From positions 13,483,608 to 13,547,607 of the forward strand of contig OY755191.1 in the NCBI GenBank assembly GCA_963576735.1: DNA of 64,000 bases, written 5' to 3'. Position numbers and translations under genes: made by a program. The notes below the pieces were generated by a model. The model saw only the letters and a list, made by a program, of their open reading frames with translations, had not been told where the DNA came from and did no database searches. This DNA is from Bedellia somnulentella. Taxonomy: Eukaryota > Arthropoda > Insecta > Lepidoptera > Bedelliidae. Below are positions 21,788 to 33,000 of the stretch, one piece after another. The stretch's first letter is position 1; each line of letters opens with the position of its first letter.

Positions 21788-22809
21788 CAGCCGAATACTC
21801 AAACGTCAATTAAATATTTAATGGCATCTTAAACTATTGAGACGCCGTTAAACTCAAAATTCGTATACTCAAATGTGAGTTAAAAGCTTCTGTTAAATTT
21901 AAGTGGAACTTAAAATAAGTGGTAGTTAAACATAAATCAGCGAAAAATTCGCATACTCAAACGCAAATTAACGCGATTTATCTGTCAAACCAACTGTCAA
22001 ATCGAGTTGAGTAGGTGTTACAATTGAGAGTGGTCGCGAGGTCTTTTAAATCGTAATAAATATCAGTGAAGTAAAGTGAAAAATGTCCTTATCATCATTA
22101 TCCTCTTTGTCAGATGACGAAAGAAATTTGGTTTTGAAATATTGTTGTTTTGCATAGGGAATTTTTTCTTTGGGTTTTCTTCCTTTTGATCTAATGAAGT
22201 TGTGGAAAATAAAGCATCTGTGATACGTAAATTATGTGAACAGTTTTCTAAATAATGAATTTCGGATTTGAAATATTCGAATTTACGAAATGTTACCATT
22301 GTAAAGATAAGAAAATTTTGAGACTGATTAACAGACACTCATTGAACATTCAATGTTGAAAAAATTTTATAAACTTTAAAAACCGCAAAAGGCAATGTTT
22401 TTATTTTGTAACTATTTAACGTTTCATTCTACGACAAACAATTGAAAAAAAGCACGTTAAAAATGTTGTTTAGTACAAAAGTAGGTGAAAAATGTAGTAC
22501 AATAATGTATGTTTATTTAATAATATTTGTGTTTATGATTAATTTAACTTGATTTTTAAGATAAGCTTAATATTTCAGCATAACACAAAAAAAAATTTAA
22601 TAAGTTTTGCGTATAACGGATAAACAACATAAGTTATTATATTTTGTAAATGAAAACAGAGTTGATCTTTAGTTAACGGCTTCTCAGCTGATCATGGTAT
22701 CAAATTGGTTAAAAGACGTTTGTGTATATCACTTAAATTTAACAGCTGCTCAAATTTGAATGCTCCTCAACTAACTGATCGATTTGACTGACGTTTCAGT
22801 ATTCGGCTG
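21788..22809. mobile_element. PIF/Harbinger-like DNA transposon remnant
   Basis: TIRs CAGCCGAATACTCAAACGTC (left) and GACGTTTCAGTATTCGGCTG (right) pair with one mismatch in 20. Both ends are flanked by TTA (21785-21787 and 22810-22812), the 3-bp target typical of PIF/Harbinger. Subterminal echoes (GTATACTCAAATG, GCATACTCAAACGC) lie at about 21865 and 21950. A short frame at 22083 begins MSLSSLSSLSDDERNLVL then stops, possibly a relic of the element's DNA-binding protein. No DDE domain remains, so it is an internally deleted derivative. Confidence 0.65.
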
Positions 22810-23909
22810 TTATCTTCTTATTTTCTTACTACCCGGCATTACTTTTGAACTATCGTATCTGCATCACTTATCGACCCGGCTATTCATTTTTTACTTGACG
22901 AGAACAATCATGGGCTCCGTTCAATTAATCATTATTGCTGTTCGTGTTTTACTGGGCGGCGAACGATCGGCAGTTGTGCTCACGTTGTTTGCCTAGTTTG
23001 GTTTTTGAGGCGGCCTGCTTTATTTTTAGATTCAATAATCATAGATGACGATGAGGATGATTGATTAGGTATCATTAATGTTTACATCATGATCATGTAA
23101 CGAATAAATGATTCATTTATTAAAGCACTATACTTAACATGTGTTTTAATAGTAATAAATAATTCATTGTTCACAATATACCGGTATTTATTTAAAAAAA
23201 AACAGCTGTTGGTTATGATTAAGTCGTCAATGTAAATCCTATGAAAAATATTTTTTTTCTCAGTACTCCTAGGATAGATTCTAAAGCTCTTTGGGTTACA
23301 GTCTGATATTAGTCTAAGGAACATTATGTACCATCATTCAATGTTGGGCAGCACTTGGTCCAACGTTCATACAAAAATGGTCAATCTCCTTTACATTATT
23401 TATTTTGGAGCTTCAATATACTTCTGACTTTTGGCTTTACTCGGCATCTATCTACATATATATGTTATGGGCCAGGTGATTAATGCGGGAATTATTTATA
23501 AGTGCACACACTTCTGAATCCGTTTTGTACCATAGTGATCTTCATAAAATATATGTAAATTAAGCAAGAGTGGCATCAAGACAGATTGGCCGGGATTGCA
23601 AAATGCGACCATCAATAGTATATAACTACCGCAAAGGAAATATGTATAGTTCCTTTATTGCTTCTAACTGTGTAATTATGATTATGTGTGTGTGATTATG
23701 TGACGTAATGATTTGAGGCATTTGGGCGATGGGGCAACATAGTCATCACCAACCATTCTTAAACAATCTTTTCTGGGGTAAACATTAAAAATTGGCTTAG
23801 GAATTTTACTACCATTTTTACAGTATATGAGCTTAAAAAAGCAGTGTATGAAAAAAAATGCAGAAGATATGTTAGCCAGTATCAAATAAAATGGCAACTA
23901 ATATACTCT
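22810..23909. other. No gene seen
   Basis: AT-rich. Weak SINE-A-like words near 23725-23815 (GGGCGATGGGGCAAC, CATCACCAAC) are too decayed to delimit. Confidence 0.45.
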
Positions 23910-23955
23910 ACCTACCCCAACGAGAACTAATGGCGTGAGTATTATATGTATATTT
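23910..23955 (+). repeat. RTE-like LINE 3' terminus fragment
   Basis: CTACCTACCCCAACGAGAAC then TAATGGCGTGAGTATT matches the last 40 bp of the LINE (CTACCCCAATGGGAACTAAT..GCGTGAGTAT). Confidence 0.6.
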
Positions 23956-23959
23956 CGCA

Positions 23960-24110
23960 CCCAACTGGTTAAATCAGCCAGCTGACAAAGCATCTAGCCG
24001 CTTAATTAAACGCCGGCTCCTAGTAAACGGCTAAACTTCAGTCAGCCATTTAGTTGAACACAACGTCCAACCACTTGGCTGAACGTTATATCACCATCTG
24101 GTTATCTAGG
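23960..24110. repeat. Possible MITE rich in GGCTGA/CAGCTG motifs
   Basis: Self-complementary motifs recur (AACTGGTTAAATCAGCCAGC, GGCTAAACTTCAGTCAGCC, CACTTGGCTGAACGTTA). The compositional break from AT-rich flanks suggests an old small transposon. Ends cannot be set. Confidence 0.3.
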
Positions 24111-24330
24111 GCGACTATCACTAAAATATTTTTTCTTAGGTACTTCTTATGTGGGCAATACTTTAATATATTTTTATTTAATACAATATTAACAATTAAA
24201 TGGCACAAGCACAAAGCTTTGGCACAGTAACTAAAAGTACAAACAGGTACCGACTTATTAATAATGAACATGAATATAAAAATATAAAGTACTCTTATGT
24301 ATTAATAATAACTATTTATTAATTTATTTA

Positions 24331-24893
24331 ACCGTGATAGCCCAGTGGGTAGAACACTCGGTTATCGTGCAAACGACTAGTGTTCAAATCCTGGGTCGGC
24401 CCTACACCAATTTGTCTTTTCTAAAGACATATGTGTGGTTAATTTATCACGGTTGTTAACGGTGAGGGAAAACATCGTGAGGAAACCCACATTGCTGAGT
24501 TGTACTTAGTCATGTGACAGTGTATTCGTACAAAAACGACGAAAGGCCTGCACCTTATCACGTGAATACACTGTCTATGCAAAATGTGGGTACTCTGAAC
24601 ACCAGGTGACAAAGTCACGTGATGTTCAGAGTACCCACGTTTTGCATGGACAGTGTACTCACGTGATAGGGGGCAGGCCTATCGCAGTTTTGTACGAATA
24701 CACTGTCACATGACTAAGTATAACTCAGCCATGTGGGTTTCCTCACGATGTTTTCCCTCACCGTTAACAACCATGATAAATTAACCACACATATGTCTTC
24801 AGAAAAGACAAATTGGTGTAGACCCGACCCAGGATTCGAACACTAGTCGTTTGCACGATAACCGAGTGTTCTACCCACTGGGCTATCACGGTT
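24331..24893. repeat. SINE-B palindrome (two copies, tail to tail)
   Basis: A forward SINE-B from ACCGTGATAGCCCAGTGGG runs to ACACCAGGTGACAAAGTCACG, then continues directly as an inverted copy ending GGGCTATCACGGTT. Both are truncated before the 3' tail. The arms are about 280 bp and nearly identical, so the locus can fold completely. Confidence 0.88.
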
Positions 24894-25067
24894 GTATTAG
24901 AAAAATATGATTTACAAATAAAATTTTTACAAAGACCGTTAGAATGAGTTTAATTTTTTTTTGTTATTTTTAAGTTTATTTTGCTAGTGATTTGGTTACA
25001 AAAGTTGACGGACTGATTTCAATTATTTCTTTAGATTTCATGTTTTGGTTTTCAAATTATACCAAGA

Positions 25068-25352
25068 ACTCACGTCACCCCTTATCTCAAAAGTAATAAC
25101 TTGCTCGATCTTGCTACACAGAGAAAGTTACACCTTGCTTCCTTAATGTTTGATATTGTCAAGTGGAAAAAGCTGCAGTATCTAAATGAAAAACTTGTTG
25201 GGACCAAGAATGTATCCAGCTACAACACTCGTGCCTCAGCGTATTTGTTATTGACCCCTAGTCATCGGACTACAGCATTTCGAGGTAGTTTTCATTTTCC
25301 TGCTTCGAAGTGTTGGAATGAACTTTCGCCACCGATACGTGATTTACTTTAA
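25068..25352 (+). pseudogene. Non-LTR retrotransposon reverse transcriptase, C-terminal fragment
   Basis: 95 codons including the stop: THVTPYLKSNNLLDLATQRK, LHLASLMFDIVKWKKLQYLN, HRTTAFRGSFHFPASKCWNE, LSPPIRDLL. The pattern LHLASL(v)..HRT..F..SF..(A)SK.WN.LP..IR is typical of the extreme C-terminus of jockey/CR1-group LINE RTs. The rest of the element is missing. Confidence 0.7.
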
Positions 25353-25836
25353 TGAGTAAACCACTTTTTTCTTTAACAAATGAGACATGTTTATTAATAA
25401 GATTGTTTTTTCAAAGACTGATTTAGATAATAATTAAACTTGGTGTTGTAAATAATTTTATGTATATATTTAAATTAAACAAAAGAAATGAAATCATTTT
25501 TTTATTTACATATAAGTGACAAACAATTGTATAATATATAAGTAAACATTATATATAATATACATACAATATACATACAAACATATTATATATAAGTAAA
25601 CAATTGGTTCAGCCGCTCAGAAATGATTGCTGAACATAGAATAGAAAACGCTTTTTTTGTTAAAAAAAACATAATAAACATGACACATCTTTAAACTAGA
25701 AGAGCAAGTGGCAGTCTTATCGCTAAAAGCAAACTCTTTCAGACAATCTTTATTAAAATATGTACTGTATTTGAATGGGTAATTTTCCGCAAATCAAAGT
25801 CTACTGTGCGCCTATTTTGCTTGATAAAGAGATGGT
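25353..25836. other. No gene seen
   Basis: AT-rich spacer between two LINE fragments. It contains a duplicated TATATAAGTAAACA pattern at about 25535-25605. Confidence 0.45.
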
Positions 25837-26285
25837 CTACTCTAGCCATCCCAGCTCACTAAGAAAGTTTAGGATCCCCCTAATGTCCTTGATCACCCCA
25901 GGGTGCGACCTGGCGTCACCCAGGTGTGTTACCCTGTAGTCCGCTGCACCTGTACAATCGAGGAGCACGTGCGCAGCTGTTTGTTCCTTTTCCATGCATG
26001 CTCTGCACAGAGGGCTATCTGTAACACCCAAAGTAAACAAGTGTTAGTTAAAACGGCCATGCCCCGTGAGGGTGGCTGAAATCCAGCTATTTTGCTTTTT
26101 GTTGAGTTTAAATAGTTTATTAGTAAGTTGCTTGTTAAACCTGGGTAAAGCTGTTTTGGCTTGTTTACAGCCGCTCTCCAGCATGCATCGCACTTACCTT
26201 GTATAGCCTTACGTACTATTGTTTTTAACTGATCGTTTGGTAGAGGCAGACATGGTTCTGGGCCTGCGAACGGGGTATCCGATCA
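25837..26285 (-). pseudogene. Jockey/I-type LINE C-terminal fragment
   Basis: On the minus strand, in changing frames: GPEPCLPLPNDQLKTIVRKA, KCDACWRAAVNKPKQLYPG, then the frame ending at 25837 with CRACMEKEQTAAHVLLDC and IRGILNFLSELGWLE. GPEP..., a region where members have HxH-like linkers, then C.AC..E.ETA.H.LL.C and FL.ELGWL are the post-RT/RNase-H C-terminus of jockey- and I-group LINEs in insects. It is frameshifted and truncated. Confidence 0.7.
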
Positions 26286-26383
26286 CGTCACCTATCAGAG
26301 CCACCTATAAGTTCAAAGCAAGAATATTATCGTTGTTACAAATAAATATCTATAAGTGGATAAGGTCTGTATAATTAGGGAGG

Positions 26384-26505
26384 GTTGGTGATGGATCTCC
26401 AGCCACATCGCCCAACAATCACTTAAAAAGTCCCAAAACCCTAAGACACTGAGGACATCCACGGGAAGCTAGGGTTTGCACATTTTAGAGCCGACACTAT
26501 TTACC
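26384..26505 (-). repeat. SINE-A, 5' half (decayed)
   Basis: GGTTGGTGATGGATCTCCAG, CACATCGCCCAACAATCAC and AGAGCCGACACTATTTACC. Confidence 0.6.
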
Positions 26506-26526
26506 TTCTAATTGCTATTCATGTTT

Positions 26527-26732
26527 TACATACATGTACTCACGGCTATAAATCCCAATAAGGGTAGCCAGAGCTTTAGAGGTAGAAACTCCTGTCACAT
26601 TTGGAAATAAAGTATCGCATTGCAAAAGATCACTTAAAAAGCCTCATACCATTAGTCGCCTCTTACGACACCCGCAGGTAGAAAAAAATAGAAAGAAAGG
26701 GGTAGTGACATTCTACGCCGGTACTATACGGT
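26527..26732 (-). repeat. SINE-A with internal deletion
   Basis: TACATACATGTACTCACGGC to CTACGCCGGTACTATACGG. The central part with ATCGCCC is missing. Confidence 0.7.
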
Positions 26733-27050
26733 ATTATTCATGTTATAATCACTTAAAACTTACAAAAACTTAGTGTTTCAAAAAGTTAAAACAAACATTT
26801 TCATTTAATTTTCAATGTCCATTCTTGGTAAAGACTTGTTTATTAATTTTCCTAATTGCACATAATACCCTGTTTGCTATTTAAAGCCAATAAAAAAGCC
26901 ACTGAAACAAGGTGGTGCAATTTTATTCCGCCGTTAATTGAATACTATTAATTGTTAAATTGACTACTAATTGTTTCAGTTAGCGAGCGGCATTAAAAGG
27001 TTTAACAGTTTTCAGAATAGTGTGAAATATAACACAGTTTGTTTACAACT
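26733..27050 (+). promoter_or_regulatory. Upstream region of OR-A
   Basis: 318 bp of mainly AT-rich unique sequence before the OR-A start codon. No TATA box is convincingly placed. The inverted words CACTGAAACAA (about 26898) and TTGTTTCAGTTAG (about 26970) are a possible small palindrome. Confidence 0.35.
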
Positions 27051-30000
27051 ATGGAGCTGTTTGAGAAATTAACGAGATATTTAGAAGATCCAGGAGAACC
27101 GCTTCTGGGTCCGAACCTAAAAATTCTGAAAGTTGGTTTATTGTTACAAATGGAATCAAAAATAATGAAAACTCTATCATTTTCATTCTACTTACTTCAA
27201 TGTTCGCTAGTAATTTTATGCGTTGTGGATGAGATAATTATTATTCAAAGCGATACATCACAAGCATTAGAAAACCTTTCTATTATGCTTTTAATTTTCG
27301 TCTGCCATGCAAAAACAACAACGTTTGTTTTTTGGCAGAAGGATTGGAAACGTCTGTTTTCCGAAATATCTACTGAAGAAAATTTTACTTTGGAAAAAGG
27401 CAGCCAAAGCATTAACTTCATAATTAGAGATTATATCAGCTATTCTAGACTTATCACTTATTTTTATTTTGTACTAATTGAAGTAACAAACGTGCTGATG
27501 ATGATATTTCCTATGATAAAATTTATGACTTCAAAAAATAATCCTTTCATTATTCATTCATGGTTTCCATTTGACACATCAACAAATATAGGATTTTTCT
27601 TTGCAATGCTCTATCAAAACCCATTAAAGATACTGGGAGGCTTAATTGTAATTGGATATGATTCTACCGTAGTAGCGGTAATGACATTTCTTAAAGGTCA
27701 TTTTAAAATACTGAAAGAACAATCATCAAGAATTTTTGATAATACTGACAACGACAACGGTGTGCTTCAAAACCTGATTGAATGTCATAGACGTCACAAT
27801 AAGCTCATTGAGTAAGTAATGTTCGCTATGATTTCATAATTCACATATGAATTGTCCTACCTGAATCTTACGATTAAATATTACTGTAGAAATATTGTTG
27901 ATCAGAGTATTGGATAAGGGAGGGAGTATAAGATGCTTGCTTTCTAAAACTTTAGGATTATTTCTCACGTAAGTATAAGGAAGTGCTCATATTCATTAGG
28001 GATGTTGTAAATGTTGGTAGTACGATGTTGATACGGCAACCATTTTTATTCATTAATATAACGTTGCCGCCGTTTATCCCCGAAGGGGTTGGCAGAGGTA
28101 CCAATGCTTCTGAACTCACATGGCAGCGCCATCTAGTGTCCAGAGAAAGGTACCCACGTTTTGCTTAGACAGTGTACTCACGTGATAGGGGGCAGGCCTA
28201 TCGCCGTTTTGTACGAATACACTGTCACATGACTAAGTACAACTCAGCCATGTGGGTTTCCTCACGATGTTTTCCCTCACCGTTAACAACCATGATAAAT
28301 TAACCACACATATGACTTTAGAAAAGACAAATTGGTGTAGGCCCGACCCAGAATTGGAACTCACGCCCTTCTGTTTTCGGGCGGGTGTTCTACCCACTGG
28401 ACTATCATGTCGCTTTTTTCATTCATATCATTTTAATTATTCTAATGATATAAAAAAATGCTGAAAAGAAAAAGATATAGAGTTTGACAGCGCCGTAGAT
28501 ATAATAATATAATTTTAAATGTCAACCAAAGATAGTAATAAAAAAATGTAACTTTAGTGTGAATCTCTACTAAAAGAAAAATATATTTTTGACCATTCGA
28601 TTTGGAGGTTTTCTACAAAAGCTACATAAAATATTTATCAGGAAATCAAGTGGTTTAATTTCAAAATTCTAAAAGTTTACGGTTTCAAATAAATTAAGGT
28701 TAATAGTTCAAGTTTCTTAAAGAATACGAAAAAAAATTAAATAAGATTTTCTCAAATTACACAGTAAAACTTTATGATTTTAAAGCAATCCCGCAAAAAG
28801 GTTTCCACGTTTGGTACCAATCATAACACACACATTATGTATGTTATTGTGAATCACCGTGATAGTGAAACAAATATCATTATGTTAAACAAAAATATAT
28901 GGCATTAAATTTGTTGTTGTTTTTTTTTACCATATACATACAATACGAGTAAAAACCGGATTAAACAAAGCTGAAATTATAATATTAAAATAACTAACTT
29001 TAACATTAAAATATATGATTTCTTTATGAAAAGTAAACTCTTTATATATGTTCTGTTCTGCTTATTACATATGAATTGTTATATTCGCAGGATAGCTAAA
29101 CTGCTCAACTCGCTCTTGTCTCCTGTCATGTTTTTATATGTTCTGGATTGCTCAGTGATGCTTTGTTGCAGTGTTATTCAACTCAGAGGTGTAAGCAGGA
29201 TTTTTTATTTTTATGTAATTCATTTATTTCATTTTCGTAAGAAAAGTAAACGGCTTCCCATGACTGAACTGCTATAAATTGTGTGAGAGTAATTTTATAA
29301 AGAACAGCAAAAGGCTCCCGATCAAAATTTCAATGAGTGTCAGAGAAATATATACTCCAACACAAGAATAATATTGTGCTTCATTTAATCAAATAGATGG
29401 GCATGTAGTGTTAGAGTCTCACAGAAATTATAGCCATTAGTCATGTGGGCTTTCTGACGATGTCTTAATTCATCGTCAACTTGATAACAGAAAATCTCTT
29501 ATAAATAGGAATTTAATCCGAGAATACTTTTTATCCATATCCGAGAGGGAGGAGTTTCGGAATTTGTTAGACGATGTTGTGAATGGGTGTGATCAGAATG
29601 AGAGACTTGTAATGTTAGTAGATTTTAATGGCTGGGTTGGTGTGTCACGTAACGGTTGCGAAAGAGTTTTAGGGAAGTTTGGTGATCAAGGGTGAATGAG
29701 AATGGTGAGAAATTGATTGAGGTATGTTTGGAGAGGAATCTTTGTGTTACAAACACGTTGTTTAAACACAAAGATATCCATATGTATACAAGACAGAGGA
29801 TAAGCCAGAGAAGTATGATTGATTTTGTGATAGTTGATGAAAGGCTGAGAGCAAAAGTTGTTGACACCAGGGTCTATAGGGGCACGAACGTCGGCACTGA
29901 TCACTTTCTCGTTATATCACGATTAAGGGGTCTGTGCACGCGTTGGCGTCAAAGGCCTAAAGTGTCAACAACGGATTTTGCGATAATAAAAGTAGAAAAA

Positions 30001-33000
30001 CTGCAAGAAGATGAAAATATCAGAGATAATTTATTTGAGGAAATCGGATGATAGACTAAGTTGCGTGGAGATGAAGGTTGGAAATAGAAGAAGTATGGCA
30101 TGTGCTCAAATCGACGATGGTTGAATGTGCGACGGAAGTATGTGGAGTGTGTAAAAGGTCAAATAGACCACCAACAAGTTGGTGGGATAAAGTTGTGAAA
30201 GAGGCGGTTGGAGATAAGAAGACAGCGTGGTTAGATTTACTAGCGATTTAAGAATGAGGTAAAGAAAAAAAAAGAAAAGAAAAAGCGGGATTTGCAAGAG
30301 TGGTGTGAGAGGAAACTTTCTGATAATTTCCGGAATAACCAAAAGTTATTCTGGAAGTATATCTGGAAAGATAAGGGAGTTTCCCAAAACACGAGAGTGA
30401 GTGTAATAAGAGATGAACAGAGTGAATTGGCGATGGATGAAAGTAGCATGAAACGGGTATGGAAGAATTATTTTGAGGGACTGTTTGAAAAAGAGGATGC
30501 ATCCATTTCTTTGCCAATCGACAATAATGTTGATTGGAACGAGGAGATGGGTGAATTTAGTGACAGCGAAATTAGTATGGAAGAAATAATGAAAGCAGTG
30601 AAAAGTATGAAAGTAGGGAAGGCGGCAGGGTTTGATAGTATTACTATCGAGATGCTGAGGGCTGGTAAAGGGTTGGTGGCTTCTTGGTTGTACTTCCTTT
30701 CCCAAAAATACTGATCGAGTGGCAAAGTTGCACGAGACTGGTGCAAGGCGGTGATTATGCCTCTATATAAAGGAAAGGGGTCACACCAAGAGGCTAAAAA
30801 CTACCGCGGCATCAGCTTACTCAGCATTGTTGGTAAATTGTATGCTAAGGTACTGATTGAAAGAGTGATGAATGAAACTGATGACAAAATATGGGATGTG
30901 CAAGCGGGATTTAGGAAAGGAATGGGATGTATGGATCAAATCTTCTCTCTAAGGAGCATACCCGAAAAGTTCTTAGCTAAGAACCAAAAGGTGTATTGCT
31001 CCTTCATTGATTTAGAGAAGGCGTATGATAGGGGGTGGTAAGAAAGTGTTTATGGGAGGTGTTATCCAAGTTCGGTTTGGGGAGTCAACTTATACGTGCA
31101 TTAGTATCACTCTATGAGGATTCTAGTTTATGTGTAAGAGTAAACGGGGAAAACACTGACTGGTTCGAAATCTCTAGGGGTGTCCGACAGGGATGTGTAG
31201 CTTCTCCGTGGCTCTTCAATTTGTTCATGGATAACTGTTTGACAGAGTTGCGTGAAAGTGATTATGGACTAAGAATGAGTGGATATATCATTAAATGCCT
31301 CTTGTATGCACGATCAAGTGCTGCTTGCATCGTCGGCAGAAGAGTTGCAAGAGATGATGAATATTGCATGTGAGTCTGTTGTAAGAAAGGGAGTGAGGGT
31401 GAATTTGGATATGACTAAAACGATAGTTTTTTAGAGACAGCAAGATGTGACGGAATGCGTGATTGCGATTGATGGTAAGGATGTGGAACAGGTGAAGGAG
31501 TTTGTATATCTGGGAAGTTTTTTTACAAGGGATGGAAAGTGTGATGAAGATGTTGAAAGAAGAGTGAAAAAGGGTAATGCGGTAAATGGAGCAATGAATA
31601 GCCTAATGACCTGTCAATCGGTGTCTTAAAAGGCCCGAATGGCTGTGCATGATGCTGTTCTTGTTCCTACGCTTATGTATGGAAGAATTTTGCGTGTGGC
31701 GGAAGAAGCATGAGAGCAGTGTGAATGCAGTAGAGATGAGGTCCGTCAGGAAAATTTGTAATGTTAGATTATGTGACCGAGTGAGAAATAGTGTTATTCG
31801 TGAAAAGTGTGGTGTGAAAGATGATATTTTAAGAAAGATAGAAAAAGGAATGTTGAGATGGTTTGGGCACATAGAGAGGATGGATGATAGAAAATTGGTA
31901 AAAGGGATCTATAGAGCTAGTGTGGATGGTAATGTTAGTAGAGGACGACCACGGAGAACACACTTGGACCAAATTGAGAGTGTGCTCAAAAAGGCTGGCG
32001 TCCGAAGTATGAAGAATAAAAGAGCATGCATGAAAATATTGATGGACGTAAACGAAGCTAGAGACGTTTGTCAGGATCGTACGAAGTGGCGATCAATAGT
32101 CTCTGCCTACCCCAATGGGAACTAATGGCGTGAGTATATGTATGTATTTATGTATGTATGTACTTTTTATCGAAGACTTTTAGTTTTTTAAGATTTATTA
32201 AATTTCAATCTGGCATCGCCTATTGTTATGAATATAAAAAGATTTCATCAAGTTAGATACGCAACATCCATACATACATACATACATATTCTCACGCCGT
32301 TAGTTCCCATTGGGGTAGGCAGAGACTATCGATCGCCACTTTGTACGATCCTGGCAAACCTCTTCATTCACATCCATCAATCTTTTCATACATGCTCTTT
32401 TATTCTTCGTACTTCGGACACCTACCTTTTTGAGCACATTTTCTATTTGATCTAAATGTGTCCTCCGAGGGCGTCCTCTACTAACATTACCTTCCACATT
32501 GGCTCTATAGATCTCTTTCACCACTTTACTGTCATCCATCCTCTCTATGTGCCCAAACCATCTCAACATTCCTTTTTCTATCTTACTTACAATATCATCT
32601 TTTACACCACACCTTTCACGAATCACATCATTCCTCACACGATCACATAACCTTACATTACAAACTTTTCTGAGGGATCTCATTTCTACTGCATTCACTC
32701 TGCTTTCATGCTTCTTCTGCCACACCCAACATTCACTGCCATACATAAGCGTAGGAACAAGGAAAGCATCATGCACAGCCATTCGGGCCTTTTCGGACAC
32801 CGATTGACTAGACATGAGACTATCCAGTGCTCCATTTACCGCATTACCCTTTTTTACTCTTCTTTCAATGTCTTCATCACACTTTCCATCCCTAGTAAAC
32901 AAACTTCCCAGATATACGAACTCTTTCACTTGTTCCACTTTCTTACCATTGATCTCAATCAAGCATTCAGTCATATTCTCCTCTCTCTCGAAAACCATGG

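Noticed and set aside
27983..28464. ORFs in OR-A intron 1
   Set aside because: They are translations of a SINE-B copy.
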